A stretch of DNA of 50,377 nt from assembly GCA_045532055.1 (NCBI GenBank), contig JAZSFF010000049.1, positions 1 through 50,377 on the forward strand, read 5' to 3'. Each line of letters begins with the position of its first letter. Position 1 is the first letter of the stretch. The position numbers and the translations under genes were made by a program. The notes under the pieces were generated by a model, which made no database searches, was not told the origin of the DNA, and was given only the letters and a program-made list of their open reading frames with translations. Origin of the DNA: SIG440 sp045532055 (GTDB lineage Bacteria; Bacillota; Clostridia; Monoglobales; Monoglobaceae). This document shows, piece after piece, positions 1-7,011 of the stretch.

Positions 1-1263
1 AAAAAGTATGGAGTATCGCTGTTCAGTGTGACAGAACAGTTGGATTTTGATTCACCAGAAAGCATTATCACCGAATCGGTGCTAGATGCAATGGCTGAAT
101 ATTATTCACTCAATCTTGCAAGAGAAGTTGAAAAAGGGAAAAAAGAAAATGCCTACAAGTGTAAGCATACAGGTGGACAACCTCCTCTTGGATATGATGT
201 AGATCCGGAAACGAAATTACTTGTGATTAATGAACATGAAGCAGAGGCGGTAAGGATTATATTCCAAAGGTATATTGAAGGTTACGGATATTTGCAAATA
301 GCCAATGAACTGAATGCAAAAGGTTATCGCACCAAGAAAGGAAATACCTTCTCGACCAATTCATTTGTGTCGATACTTTCCAATGAAAAGTATATGGGAA
401 CCTATGTTTATAATAAGTCAGCAGAGAAAAGTGCTGACGGAACAAGAAATGGACATGCCTATAAACCAGAAGAGGAATGGATTAAGATTGAGAATGGAGT
501 TCCGCCTATTGTGAGTAAAGACGATTTCTTATATATCCAACAAAAACTTGCCACAAACAAAAAAAATTCCATGGGCATAAGCATATTGAAGAATACTTAC
601 TTTCGGGGAAAATCTTCTGTGGGAAATGCGGTAGTCCCTATATAGGTGACAGACGAGCGGATAAAAGACGGTCTAATGTATTGGTAAAGTATGTTTGTAA
701 TCTAAAAAAGAGAAAAGGCAAAAACGGTTGTGTTGCAAGGGACTTACATCGTGATGTTCTTGAAAAGATTGTACTTGATAAGATAGCGGAAAATGTTTTC
801 GATGATACACTGTTGGAAAAGCTTACAGAATATTACAACGGCTTCAAAGAAATGTGCAACGAGGAGTTAAATGGGAAAAAGACAGCCTTGGAGAAGAAGA
901 TTAAAAATCTCGAGGGAGATGTGGAGTATCTGATAACCATGATGATTAAAAAGCGTACAGAAGCTTTGTTTGGGAAGTTAGAAAAAATGGAAGAAGAAAA
1001 GGCAAACCTGCAAAGCGAACTTAGAAAGCTGGAACAGACGCAGAAAACCTCGCCCGTATCCCAAAGCGATATTGAGTACACATTGTGGCACGCACAAAAG
1101 ATGCTGAAAAATAAAACCCTGTCCAACACCAAGCAACTGATTGAGTCACTGGTAGACAGAGTTATCATATATGAAGATTACATACAAATCAAATTTACCT
1201 TTGCCAAAACGAAAGACTATAATTTCAATCCACCGACAAAAGAGGAGTTAGTAGGAGATGTGC

Positions 1264-1300
1264 AAAAAAATAATCTGGACGTAACAGATGTTACGCCCAG
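1264..1300 (-). terminator. Intrinsic terminator of the tRNA-Ser operon
   Basis: On the minus strand the end of tRNA-Ser(GCU) is followed within 4 nt by a hairpin with 11-nt arms (CTGGACGTAAC at 1275-1285 and GTTACGCCCAG at 1290-1300, 10 of 11 paired, 4-nt loop). It is then followed by ATTA and a run of seven T. This is a good Rho-independent terminator. It lies inside the last codons of the recombinase, so the same DNA serves both strands. Confidence 0.65.
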
Positions 1301-1325
1301 ATGTGGCGGAGAAGGAGGGATTTGA
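1290..1325. other. Candidate attachment-site junction at the tRNA-Ser 3' end
   Basis: The recombinase frame ends inside the tRNA gene (stop at 1323-1325) and the tRNA 3' end points at the element. This is the usual arrangement of an element that integrated into a tRNA 3' end and rebuilt it with its own copy. Only one end is in view, so the core repeat cannot be defined. Confidence 0.4.
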
Positions 1326-1394
1326 ACCCTCGCGCCGCGTTAACGACCTACACCCTTAGCAGGGGCGCCTCTTCGGCCTCTTGAGTACTTCTCC
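1304..1394 (-). tRNA. tRNA-Ser(GCU)
   Basis: The minus strand reads as a class II tRNA of 91 nt with encoded CCA (1304-1306). The acceptor stem GGAGAAG (1388-1394) pairs with CTTCTCC (1308-1314). The anticodon loop CTGCTAA sits between CGCCC and GGGTG, giving anticodon GCU for AGC/AGU serine codons. There is a long variable arm and a T-arm with GGTTCAAATCC. It follows tRNA-Ser(UGA) on the same transcript. Confidence 0.95.
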
Positions 1395-1424
1395 GAATTT
1401 AAAAACTATTTTTGAATAAAAAAA

Positions 1425-1511
1425 TGGCGGAGAGGCAGAGATTCGAACTCTGGGTGCTTTCGCATCACTAGTTTTCAAGACTAGCTCCTTAAACCACTCG
1501 GACACCTCTCC
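1425..1511 (-). tRNA. tRNA-Ser(UGA)
   Basis: This is a minus-strand class II tRNA of 87 nt with CCA encoded (1425-1427). Acceptor GGAGAGG (1505-1511) pairs with CCTCTCC (1429-1435). The anticodon loop CTTGAAA lies between CTAGT and ACTAG, giving anticodon UGA. It has a long variable arm and the T-arm GAGTTCGAATCTC. It is first in the two-tRNA transcript, separated from tRNA-Ser(GCU) by 30 nt of AT-rich spacer. Confidence 0.95.
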
Positions 1512-1543
1512 GTATTCATGTCGCTGATTTATGCGACTTTGAT

Positions 1544-1572
1544 ATTATAGCACATGTTTTGTTGTATGTCAA
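1544..1572 (-). promoter_or_regulatory. Sigma-A promoter of the tRNA-Ser pair
   Basis: On the minus strand a perfect TTGACA (1567-1572) and a perfect TATAAT (1544-1549) are separated by 17 nt, about 33 nt before tRNA-Ser(UGA). A full-consensus promoter fits a stable-RNA operon. Confidence 0.9.
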
Positions 1573-1647
1573 GAGAAAAATAAAATATTTTTAAATCTAT
1601 TATGCCAAAACTTTTAACTGACAAACGCAAACTTTTTTAAAATATGG

Positions 1648-1676
1648 TTGACAGAAGGTTTAAACTGTGATATAAT
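1648..1676 (+). promoter_or_regulatory. Sigma-A promoter of rpsO-pnp
   Basis: Perfect TTGACA (1648-1653), 17-nt spacer, perfect TATAAT (1671-1676). Transcription would start near 1683, giving a leader of about 90 nt before rpsO. Confidence 0.9.
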
Positions 1677-1697
1677 ACCAAAGGTTATGAACCTATT

Positions 1698-1738
1698 GCT
1701 TAGTTTGAGGGTTGAAGATTCACCGCCTCATACCAAGC
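1698..1738 (+). promoter_or_regulatory. rpsO leader hairpin, candidate S15 autoregulatory structure
   Basis: GCTTAGTTTGAGG (1698-1710) pairs with CCTCATACCAAGC (1726-1738) at 11 of 13 positions. The enclosed segment can form a further short helix (GGT/ACC and GAA/TTC). It occupies most of the leader between the promoter and the RBS (GGAGGTG, 1761-1767). S15 binds its own leader in several bacterial lineages. Whether this one is such a site is inference. Confidence 0.45.
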
Positions 1739-1774
1739 TTTAAGGGGATTTAAATTAAACGGAGGTGAAACCAA

Positions 1775-2038
1775 ATGCTTAAGGAAAGAAAAGAAGAAAT
1801 CATCAAGACTTATGCTGTTCACGAAGGAGATACAGGTTCTCCTGAAGTGCAGATTGCACTCTTGACTGAAAGAATCAATCATCTTAACGAGCATCTTAAG
1901 ACTCACAAGAAGGATCATCACTCAAGACGTGGTCTTCTCAAGATGGTTGGTGTTAGAAGAAGCTTTCTTAACTACCTTATGAAGAACGATATCGCAAGAT
2001 ACCGTGCTATTGTTGAGAAACTTGGCTTGAGACACTAA
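1775..2038 (+). CDS. rpsO: 30S ribosomal protein S15
   Basis: At 87 aa it is the normal full length for S15, which binds the central domain of 16S rRNA early in 30S assembly and contributes to a bridge with the 50S subunit. Family signatures are clear: HEGDTGSPEVQIALLTERINHLNEHLKTH in the helical N-terminal half, then the HSRRGLL segment and a basic C-terminus with LNYL. The start is an ATG 7 nt after GGAGGTG. It has its own consensus promoter, a structured leader and a downstream hairpin, and pnp follows 211 nt later, the common rpsO-pnp order. Regulation by its own protein through the leader is plausible but unproven here. Confidence 0.98.
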   Translation: MLKERKEEIIKTYAVHEGDTGSPEVQIALLTERINHLNEHLKTHKKDHHSRRGLLKMVGVRRSFLNYLMKNDIARYRAIVEKLGLRH

Positions 2039-2048
2039 AATATGACAA

Positions 2049-2085
2049 ATTAAGTCTTTGCTCTGAAATCGGGCAAAGACTTAAT
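2049..2085 (+). terminator. Hairpin after rpsO, probable leaky terminator
   Basis: Perfect 13-bp stem: ATTAAGTCTTTGC (2049-2061) with GCAAAGACTTAAT (2073-2085), 11-nt loop. Only a short, broken T tract follows (TTCGTATTTC), so read-through into pnp is likely. Confidence 0.6.
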
Positions 2086-2160
2086 TTCGTATTTCAGGGA
2101 ATAATAAATGCAGGATTTTCTGCGTTTTTATATTAAATTTATTTAAGAGTGTTTACGGTT

Positions 2161-2215
2161 TTAGCAGTTAGAAATACACTTTTTCGCTTGTTTGAAGTAT
2201 ATTTCTAAGTGCTAA
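2161..2215 (+). promoter_or_regulatory. Long hairpin in the rpsO-pnp spacer, candidate RNase III/PNPase control site
   Basis: Arms of 21 nt (2161-2181 and 2195-2215) pair at 19 positions around a 13-nt loop and end 20 nt before the pnp Shine-Dalgarno (AAAGGAGG, 2235-2242). There is no T run, so it is not a terminator. In E. coli a comparable duplex in the pnp leader is cut by RNase III and the processed leader is the target of PNPase autoregulation. The same role here is inferred from position and shape. Confidence 0.5.
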
Positions 2216-2249
2216 ACGGGTAGACCTCTTGAACAAAGGAGGAAAAATT

Positions 2250-4331
2250 ATGAGTAGAATTTTTGAGACAGAAGTTGCCGGCAGAAAACTCAGTATTGAG
2301 GTTGGCAAAGTTGCAGAGCTTGCAAACGGCTCTGTTATTGTAAGATATGGCGATACAGTGGTTGTTACTGCAGCTACTGCATCAGCAAAGCCCAGAGATG
2401 GTATTGATTTCTTCCCTCTCAGCATTGATTATGAGGAAAGAATGTATGCTGTGGGTAAAATCCCCGGCAGCTTTCTTAAAAGAGAAGGCAGACCATCAGA
2501 AAACGCAATTTTGACAGCACGTGTTATTGACAGACCCATGCGTCCCTTGTTCCCAAAAGACTTGAGAAACGATGTTTCCATCGTTTCAACAGTTATGTCT
2601 GTTGAACAGGACAATGCACCTGAATTTTGTGCTATGATTGGTTCATCTGCTGCTGTGTCAATTTCTGATATTCCTTTCAATGGTCCTATTGCTGCTGTTT
2701 ATGTTGGTCTTGTTGATGGTGAATTTGTTATTAACCCTACAGTTGATCAAAGAGAAGTTAGCGACCTGAACCTCACAGTTGCAGGAAGTCTTCAGAAAGT
2801 TGTTATGATTGAAGCGGGTGCAAACGAAGTTCCTGAGGATGTAATGTTTGATGCAATTATGTTTGCCCATGAAGAAATCAAAAAGATTTGTGAGTTCATC
2901 AAAGGAATTCAGGATGAAATTGGAAAACCCAAGTTTGAATATGAACACATCGTTGTAAACGAAGAAATTTTTGACGCAATTTCTGAATTCGCTACCGATA
3001 TGGTAAAGGAAGCCCTTGACACAGACGACAAGGCTGTAAGAGACGAAAATCTCAAAGTTGTATACGAAAAAGTATATGAAAACTTTGAAGAAAAGTATCC
3101 CGCTGAAGAATATGCACAGGATATTGAAGATGCTCTTTATAAGCTCCAGAAAACAATCGTTAGACGTTGGCTGCTTGACGAGGGTAAGCGTGTTGACGGA
3201 CGTAAAATTCAGCAACTCAGACCCTTGTCATCAGAGGTTGGACTTCTTCCTAGAGCACACGGTAGCGGTCTTTTTAAACGTGGTCAGACGCAGGTTATGA
3301 CTGTTGCAACCCTTGGTGCTCTCGGTGATGCACAGATTATCGACGGCCTTGATACCGAAGAATACAGAAGATATATTCATCACTACAACTTCCCATCATA
3401 CAGCGTTGGCGAAACAAAGCCATCAAGAGGCCCAGGCAGACGTGAAATTGGTCATGGCGCTTTGGCTGAACGTGCTCTTGTTCCGGTTATTCCCTCAGAG
3501 GAAGAGTTCCCATATGCAATTCGTCTTGTATCAGAGGTTTTGAGTTCAAATGGTTCAACTTCACAGGGAAGTATTTGCGGTAGTACACTTGCTCTTATGG
3601 ATGCCGGTGTTCCCATCAAGGCTCCTGTTGCAGGTATTTCAGTAGGTCTGGTTACAGAGGGCGAAAGATTTATCACAATCCTTGATATTCAGGGGCTTGA
3701 GGACTTTTTTGGTGACATGGACTTTAAGGTTGCAGGTACTAAAAAGGGTATTACAGCTATTCAGATGGACCTTAAGATTGACGGTCTTACCCCTGAAATC
3801 ATCAAAAATGCTCTCACTGAAACCAGAGATGCAAGATACTATATTCTTGATGAGGTTATGCTCAAGGCAATTGCAGAACCCAGAGCAGAAGTTTCACAGT
3901 ATGCTCCAAAGGTAATCCATATCGAAATTCCTGTCGACAAAATCCGCGACGTTATAGGTTCAGGCGGTAAGGTTATCCAGAAGATTGTTGCAGATACAGG
4001 TGCTAAAATTGATATCGAAGAAGACGGAAGAGTATTTATTTCCGCTCCTAATACTGAAATGGGTGAAATGGCTCGCAAGATTATCGAAGGCATTGTTAAA
4101 GAACCTGAAATCGGCGAAGTTTACGACGGTAAGGTTGTAAGAATTATGGACTTTGGTGCGTTTGTTGAATTTCTACCCGGAAAGGACGGTCTTGTACACA
4201 TTTCAAAGCTTGACAAAGCAAGAGTTGAAAAGGTAGAAGATGTTGTTAAAATCGGTGACGATATCAAGGTTCAGGTTATTGAAATCGACAAGATGGGCAG
4301 AATTAACCTCAAGAGAATAGTTACTGAATAA
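2250..4331 (+). CDS. pnp: Polyribonucleotide nucleotidyltransferase (PNPase)
   Basis: The protein is 693 aa. PNPase degrades RNA 3' to 5' by phosphorolysis, releasing nucleoside diphosphates, as a trimer in RNA turnover complexes. Two RNase PH-like domains are present (about 1-215 and 310-540, with FPLSIDYEERMYAVGKIPGSF, GRPSENAILTARVIDRP and GPGRREIGHGALAERAL). A KH domain with GSGGKVIQKI (about 550-610) and a C-terminal S1 domain (GKVVRIMDFGAFVEFLPG) follow. An in-frame TTG at 2229 precedes the RBS; the ATG at 2250, 7 nt after AAAGGAGG, is the better start. It sits downstream of rpsO and has its own terminator. All expected domains are present at normal length. Confidence 0.98.
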   Translation: MSRIFETEVAGRKLSIEVGKVAELANGSVIVRYGDTVVVTAATASAKPRDGIDFFPLSIDYEERMYAVGKIPGSFLKREGRPSENAILTARVIDRPMRPLFPKDLRNDVSIVSTVMSVEQDNAPEFCAMIGSSAAVSISDIPFNGPIAAVYVGLVDGEFVINPTVDQREVSDLNLTVAGSLQKVVMIEAGANEVPEDVMFDAIMFAHEEIKKICEFIKGIQDEIGKPKFEYEHIVVNEEIFDAISEFATDMVKEALDTDDKAVRDENLKVVYEKVYENFEEKYPAEEYAQDIEDALYKLQKTIVRRWLLDEGKRVDGRKIQQLRPLSSEVGLLPRAHGSGLFKRGQTQVMTVATLGALGDAQIIDGLDTEEYRRYIHHYNFPSYSVGETKPSRGPGRREIGHGALAERALVPVIPSEEEFPYAIRLVSEVLSSNGSTSQGSICGSTLALMDAGVPIKAPVAGISVGLVTEGERFITILDIQGLEDFFGDMDFKVAGTKKGITAIQMDLKIDGLTPEIIKNALTETRDARYYILDEVMLKAIAEPRAEVSQYAPKVIHIEIPVDKIRDVIGSGGKVIQKIVADTGAKIDIEEDGRVFISAPNTEMGEMARKIIEGIVKEPEIGEVYDGKVVRIMDFGAFVEFLPGKDGLVHISKLDKARVEKVEDVVKIGDDIKVQVIEIDKMGRINLKRIVTE

Positions 4332-4349
4332 TTAACTTTTAAAGTAAGG

Positions 4350-4378
4350 GCCGCATATTTGCGGCTTTTATTTTTTTT
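4350..4378 (+). terminator. Terminator of pnp
   Basis: GCCGCA (4350-4355) and TGCGGC (4360-4365) form a short GC-rich stem followed by a T-rich tract to 4378. Confidence 0.9.
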
Positions 4379-4389
4379 GATAAAAACCC

Positions 4390-4418
4390 TTGACTTTATC
4401 AGTTTAGTGTGCTAAACT
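4390..4418 (+). promoter_or_regulatory. Promoter with overlapping 18-bp palindromic operator
   Basis: TTGACT (4390-4395), 17-nt spacer, TAAACT (4413-4418). The spacer and -10 contain a perfect inverted repeat AGTTTAG (4401-4407), TGTG, CTAAACT (4412-4418), placed to block RNA polymerase when bound. A TrpR-family regulator is encoded in the operon it controls, which makes autoregulated repression the simplest reading. The match of operator to regulator is inferred. Confidence 0.65.
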
Positions 4419-4459
4419 AACATAGTGATAAAAAACAATTACAAAGGAGAGTTTTAAAA

Positions 4460-5287
4460 ATGAAAAACTTAAGAACAATTTTAACACTTATGATGGTTGT
4501 TGCCATTGCAGTTACATTGGTTGCTTGTGGCGGAGAAAACAAAGATTTTGATTATGCAACATCTGTTGACGGTGCATTGGTTGTAGCAGAAGCAGGCTCT
4601 GCAGGCGAAGAACTTGCAACAGCAAACGAATTCTTTGCAAATGCAAAGTTTACAGCTGTTGATTCAATGGCAACTGCACTTATGGACGTTGCATCCGGAA
4701 CATCAGATATAGCAATTGTTGACTATGTTACATCTATCGGTTCAATCGGAGAAGGTACAGATTTTGCTAACCTTGCAGTAGTTGAGGGACAGGATTTCAG
4801 CCCTGAAGAATATGGTATTGCATTCAGAAAAGGCAGTGACATTGTTCCGGCTGTTAATGCTGCAATCGCTGAGCTTATGAATGACGGCACAATGGACAAG
4901 ATTGCTGCTGACTACAAACTTGATGCACTTTTGATTAAGGACGGCAAGGCTTTCGACGATGCAGTTACAGAGGGTGACCTTGCTTATATCAAGGATAAAG
5001 GCGAACTCACCATTGGTATTACACTCTTCGCACCAATGAACTATGAAGACGAAAATCAAGAGCTTATCGGTTTTGAAACAGAATTTGCAGAAGCTGTTTG
5101 TGCAAAATTGGGTGTTGATGCTAACTTTGTTGAAATCAACTGGAATTCTAAAGAAATCGAACTTAACTCAAAAAATATTGACTGTATCTGGAATGGCATG
5201 ACAATCACAGAGGAACGCGCGACAAACATGAGCATTTCTGTTCCTTATATGCAGAACAAACAGGTAATGGTAGCAAAAACAAAATAG
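4460..5287 (+). CDS. Amino-acid ABC transporter substrate-binding lipoprotein with permuted lobes
   Basis: At 275 aa, it starts with a lipoprotein signal whose acceptor is Cys23 (TLVACGG). It belongs to the family 3 solute-binding proteins that capture polar amino acids, but the lobe order is reversed. Residues about 38-158 are the usual C-terminal lobe (AEAGSAGEE, TSDIAIVDYV, EEYGIAFRKGSD, LMNDGTMDKIAADYKL). Residues about 181-275 are the usual N-terminal lobe (GELTIGITLFAPM, GFETEFAEAVCAKLGV, GMTITEERATN, VPYMQNKQVMVAK). Ligand-contact positions known in the family (Thr/Arg in TITEER, Asp in IVDY) are kept, so binding looks intact. It is first in an operon with permease, ATPase and a TrpR-like regulator. 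The substrate is not assignable; an aromatic or other regulator-sensed amino acid is possible. Confidence 0.85.
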   Translation: MKNLRTILTLMMVVAIAVTLVACGGENKDFDYATSVDGALVVAEAGSAGEELATANEFFANAKFTAVDSMATALMDVASGTSDIAIVDYVTSIGSIGEGTDFANLAVVEGQDFSPEEYGIAFRKGSDIVPAVNAAIAELMNDGTMDKIAADYKLDALLIKDGKAFDDAVTEGDLAYIKDKGELTIGITLFAPMNYEDENQELIGFETEFAEAVCAKLGVDANFVEINWNSKEIELNSKNIDCIWNGMTITEERATNMSISVPYMQNKQVMVAKTK

Positions 5288-5322
5288 TTTTTTTTCAGAC
5301 TTAAGAAAGCATGGTTTAAAAT

Positions 5323-5970
5323 ATGAGTAGTTTCGAGACAATTGTTTCATCGTTATTTGAAGGGTTTGGAATAAACTGTCTGTTGTTTGTGGTTACTCTT
5401 ATTGTGGCAATTCCCCTGGGGTTAATCATAACCCTGGGGACAATGTCAAAGTTCAAACCCATTAAATACATAATGAAAACATTTGTATGGATAATAAGAG
5501 GGACCCCTTTGATGCTGCAACTTTTTGTTGTATTATACGCACCGGGACTTTTGTGGGATACTCCCATGCGGGACCGTTTAATGGCGGCATTTATTGCGTT
5601 TTCTATCAACTATGCCGCATATTTTTCGGAGATTTACCGCGGAGGTATTGAGAGTATACCAAAAGGACAGTATGAGGCAGGACAGGTTCTTGCAATGTCA
5701 AAAACTCAGGTGTTTTTTAAGGTTGTTATGTTTCAGGTTATTAAGCGTATTGTTCCCCCAATGGGTAACGAAATAATAACTTTGGTCAAAGATACTGCAT
5801 TGGCGCGTGTTATCGGTGTGGTGGAAATTCTTATGGTAGCAGAACGCTTTTCAAAGCAAGGCCTTATAGGACCGTTGTTCTCAACAGGTCTTTATTTCCT
5901 TGCGTTTAACGGTGTGTTGACACTGCTTCTTGGCTATATCGAGAAGAAACTGGATTATTATAAGGGATAG
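5323..5970 (+). CDS. Polar amino-acid ABC transporter permease (HisM/GlnP family)
   Basis: At 215 aa, it is an integral membrane subunit with about five transmembrane helices and the EAA loop that docks on the ATPase (GGIESIPKGQYEAGQVLAMSK, with the family's IPxGQxEA pattern). The N-terminal RGTPLMLQL and C-terminal VKDTALARVIGVVEI segments are typical of the His/Glu/Gln permease family. It would form a homodimeric channel, as no second permease gene is present. The start ATG has only a weak ribosome site (AAGAAAG). It lies 35 nt after the binding-protein gene and 10 nt before the ATPase gene. Confidence 0.93.
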   Translation: MSSFETIVSSLFEGFGINCLLFVVTLIVAIPLGLIITLGTMSKFKPIKYIMKTFVWIIRGTPLMLQLFVVLYAPGLLWDTPMRDRLMAAFIAFSINYAAYFSEIYRGGIESIPKGQYEAGQVLAMSKTQVFFKVVMFQVIKRIVPPMGNEIITLVKDTALARVIGVVEILMVAERFSKQGLIGPLFSTGLYFLAFNGVLTLLLGYIEKKLDYYKG

Positions 5971-5980
5971 GGGTGCCATA

Positions 5981-6715
5981 ATGTCTGTTATATCTGCAAA
6001 AAATATAGTTAAAAACTTTGGCAAGCTTGAAGTTTTAAAAGATGTAAATCTTGATATAAACGAGGGAGAGGTTGTGGCAATAATCGGCCCGTCCGGTTCC
6101 GGAAAGAGTACGTTTCTCAGGTCTCTTATACATCTTGAAACAGTTAATGGGGGGACTATATCCATTGACGATGAAACTGTTGTTGAGGACGGCATCTATC
6201 AAAAGAATAATGCCTTTCAAAAACTTGGAATGGTGTTCCAGAATTTTAACCTTTTCCCACATAAATCTGTACTTCAGAATATTATGCTGGCACCCATGCT
6301 TGTAAACAACGAATCACGGGAAACTGCTGAAAAATATGCCCTTGAACTGTTGGACTCTGTAGGTTTGTCCGACAAGGTTGATGCCTATCCATATCAGCTT
6401 TCCGGCGGTCAGCAACAGCGTGTTGCTATCGCCAGAGCCTTGGCTATGCGACCTCGTGCCATGCTTTTTGATGAGCCAACTTCTGCCCTTGACCCGGAAC
6501 TTACCGGTGAAATTCTTAAGGTCATTCGCGACCTTGCTTCTAAAAAAATGACAATGATAATTGTAACTCATGAAATTGAATTTGCAAAAAATGTTGCGGA
6601 CCGAATTGTTTTTATGGCAGATGGATATATAATCGAAGAGGGAAGTGCAACAGAGGTTATTGACAATCCGCAGAACCCTCGTACACAATCTTTCCTAAAG
6701 GGATTCAAGCGGTAG
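5981..6715 (+). CDS. Polar amino-acid ABC transporter ATP-binding protein (GlnQ family)
   Basis: At 244 aa, it has the full nucleotide-binding domain: Walker A GPSGSGKST, Q-loop GMVFQNFNLFPHKSV, signature LSGGQQQRVAIARAL, Walker B AMLFDEPTSALDPE, and the switch His in VTHEIEFA. The long Q-loop segment and the ending typical of GlnQ/HisP proteins assign it to amino-acid uptake. An earlier in-frame start at 5930 overlaps the permease gene; the ATG at 5981 gives a protein beginning MSVISAKNIVKNFG, the normal start of the fold. It is third gene of the operon. Confidence 0.95.
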   Translation: MSVISAKNIVKNFGKLEVLKDVNLDINEGEVVAIIGPSGSGKSTFLRSLIHLETVNGGTISIDDETVVEDGIYQKNNAFQKLGMVFQNFNLFPHKSVLQNIMLAPMLVNNESRETAEKYALELLDSVGLSDKVDAYPYQLSGGQQQRVAIARALAMRPRAMLFDEPTSALDPELTGEILKVIRDLASKKMTMIIVTHEIEFAKNVADRIVFMADGYIIEEGSATEVIDNPQNPRTQSFLKGFKR

Positions 6716-6726
6716 GAGGGGTTTTT

Positions 6727-7011
6727 GTGAATCATATTTCAGACAAAGACATAAAATACCTTTATCGTGCCATATTGTCTCTTGAGAATATGAAAGAGTG
6801 TGATGCATTTTTTGAAGATATCTGTACAATAAAAGAGCTTTATTCAATGGCACAGCGTATGACGGTTGCCAATCTTTTGAGTGAGGGTAAGACTTTTAAC
6901 GAAATTGCAGAAGAAACAGGTGCCTCAAGTGCGACTATTTCTCGTGTCAACAAGGCTCTCAATTATGGCAAAGGTTACAAAATTGTTTTGAAGAAAGGGC
7001 ATATGAAATAA
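6727..7011 (+). CDS. TrpR-like YerC/YecD family transcriptional regulator
   Basis: At 94 aa it starts with GTG after a strong GGAGGGG. It matches the small all-helical TrpR-like YerC/YecD family: an N-terminal dimerisation helix region (YLYRAILSLENMKECDAFFEDICTI in two parts) and a helix-turn-helix (LLSEGKTFNEIAEETGASSATISRVNKAL). The TrpR superfamily represses genes when a small effector is bound. The effector of this branch is not established. It follows the transporter ATPase by 11 nt and overlaps the next gene by one base. The operon promoter carries a palindrome across its -10, so control of the transporter by this protein is a reasonable inference. Confidence 0.9.
   Translation: MNHISDKDIKYLYRAILSLENMKECDAFFEDICTIKELYSMAQRMTVANLLSEGKTFNEIAEETGASSATISRVNKALNYGKGYKIVLKKGHMK

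Larger units (their letters stand above)
1..1325 (+). pseudogene. Large serine recombinase, 5'-truncated by window edge and frameshifted
   Basis: The frame is open from base 1, so the catalytic resolvase domain lies outside the window. Visible parts are the recombinase domain (motifs HTGGQPPLGYDVD, YLQIANELNAKGYRTKKG, ILSNEKYMGTYVYNK), then in another frame a zinc ribbon (CGKCGSPY ... YVCNLKK ... NGC) and a long coiled coil at about 850-1060. The frame change sits at an A8 run (559-566): one extra A would join frame 1 to frame 3 and restore EEYLLSGKIFCGKCG. The upstream frame otherwise ends at 645 and the downstream frame runs to the TGA at 1323-1325. The product would excise or integrate a mobile element. 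It could be a decayed gene, a sequencing or assembly indel, or a slippage-expressed gene. The C-terminal codons run into the tRNA-Ser gene. Confidence 0.8.

Noticed and set aside
1290..1325. C-terminal residues CGGEGGI of the recombinase as a real protein feature
   Set aside because: They are translated from the tRNA-Ser sequence; reading frames that run into tRNA genes often show such endings.
2658..3215. 185-residue minus-strand frame inside pnp
   Set aside because: It is the antisense of a highly conserved coding region with no RBS or family resemblance.
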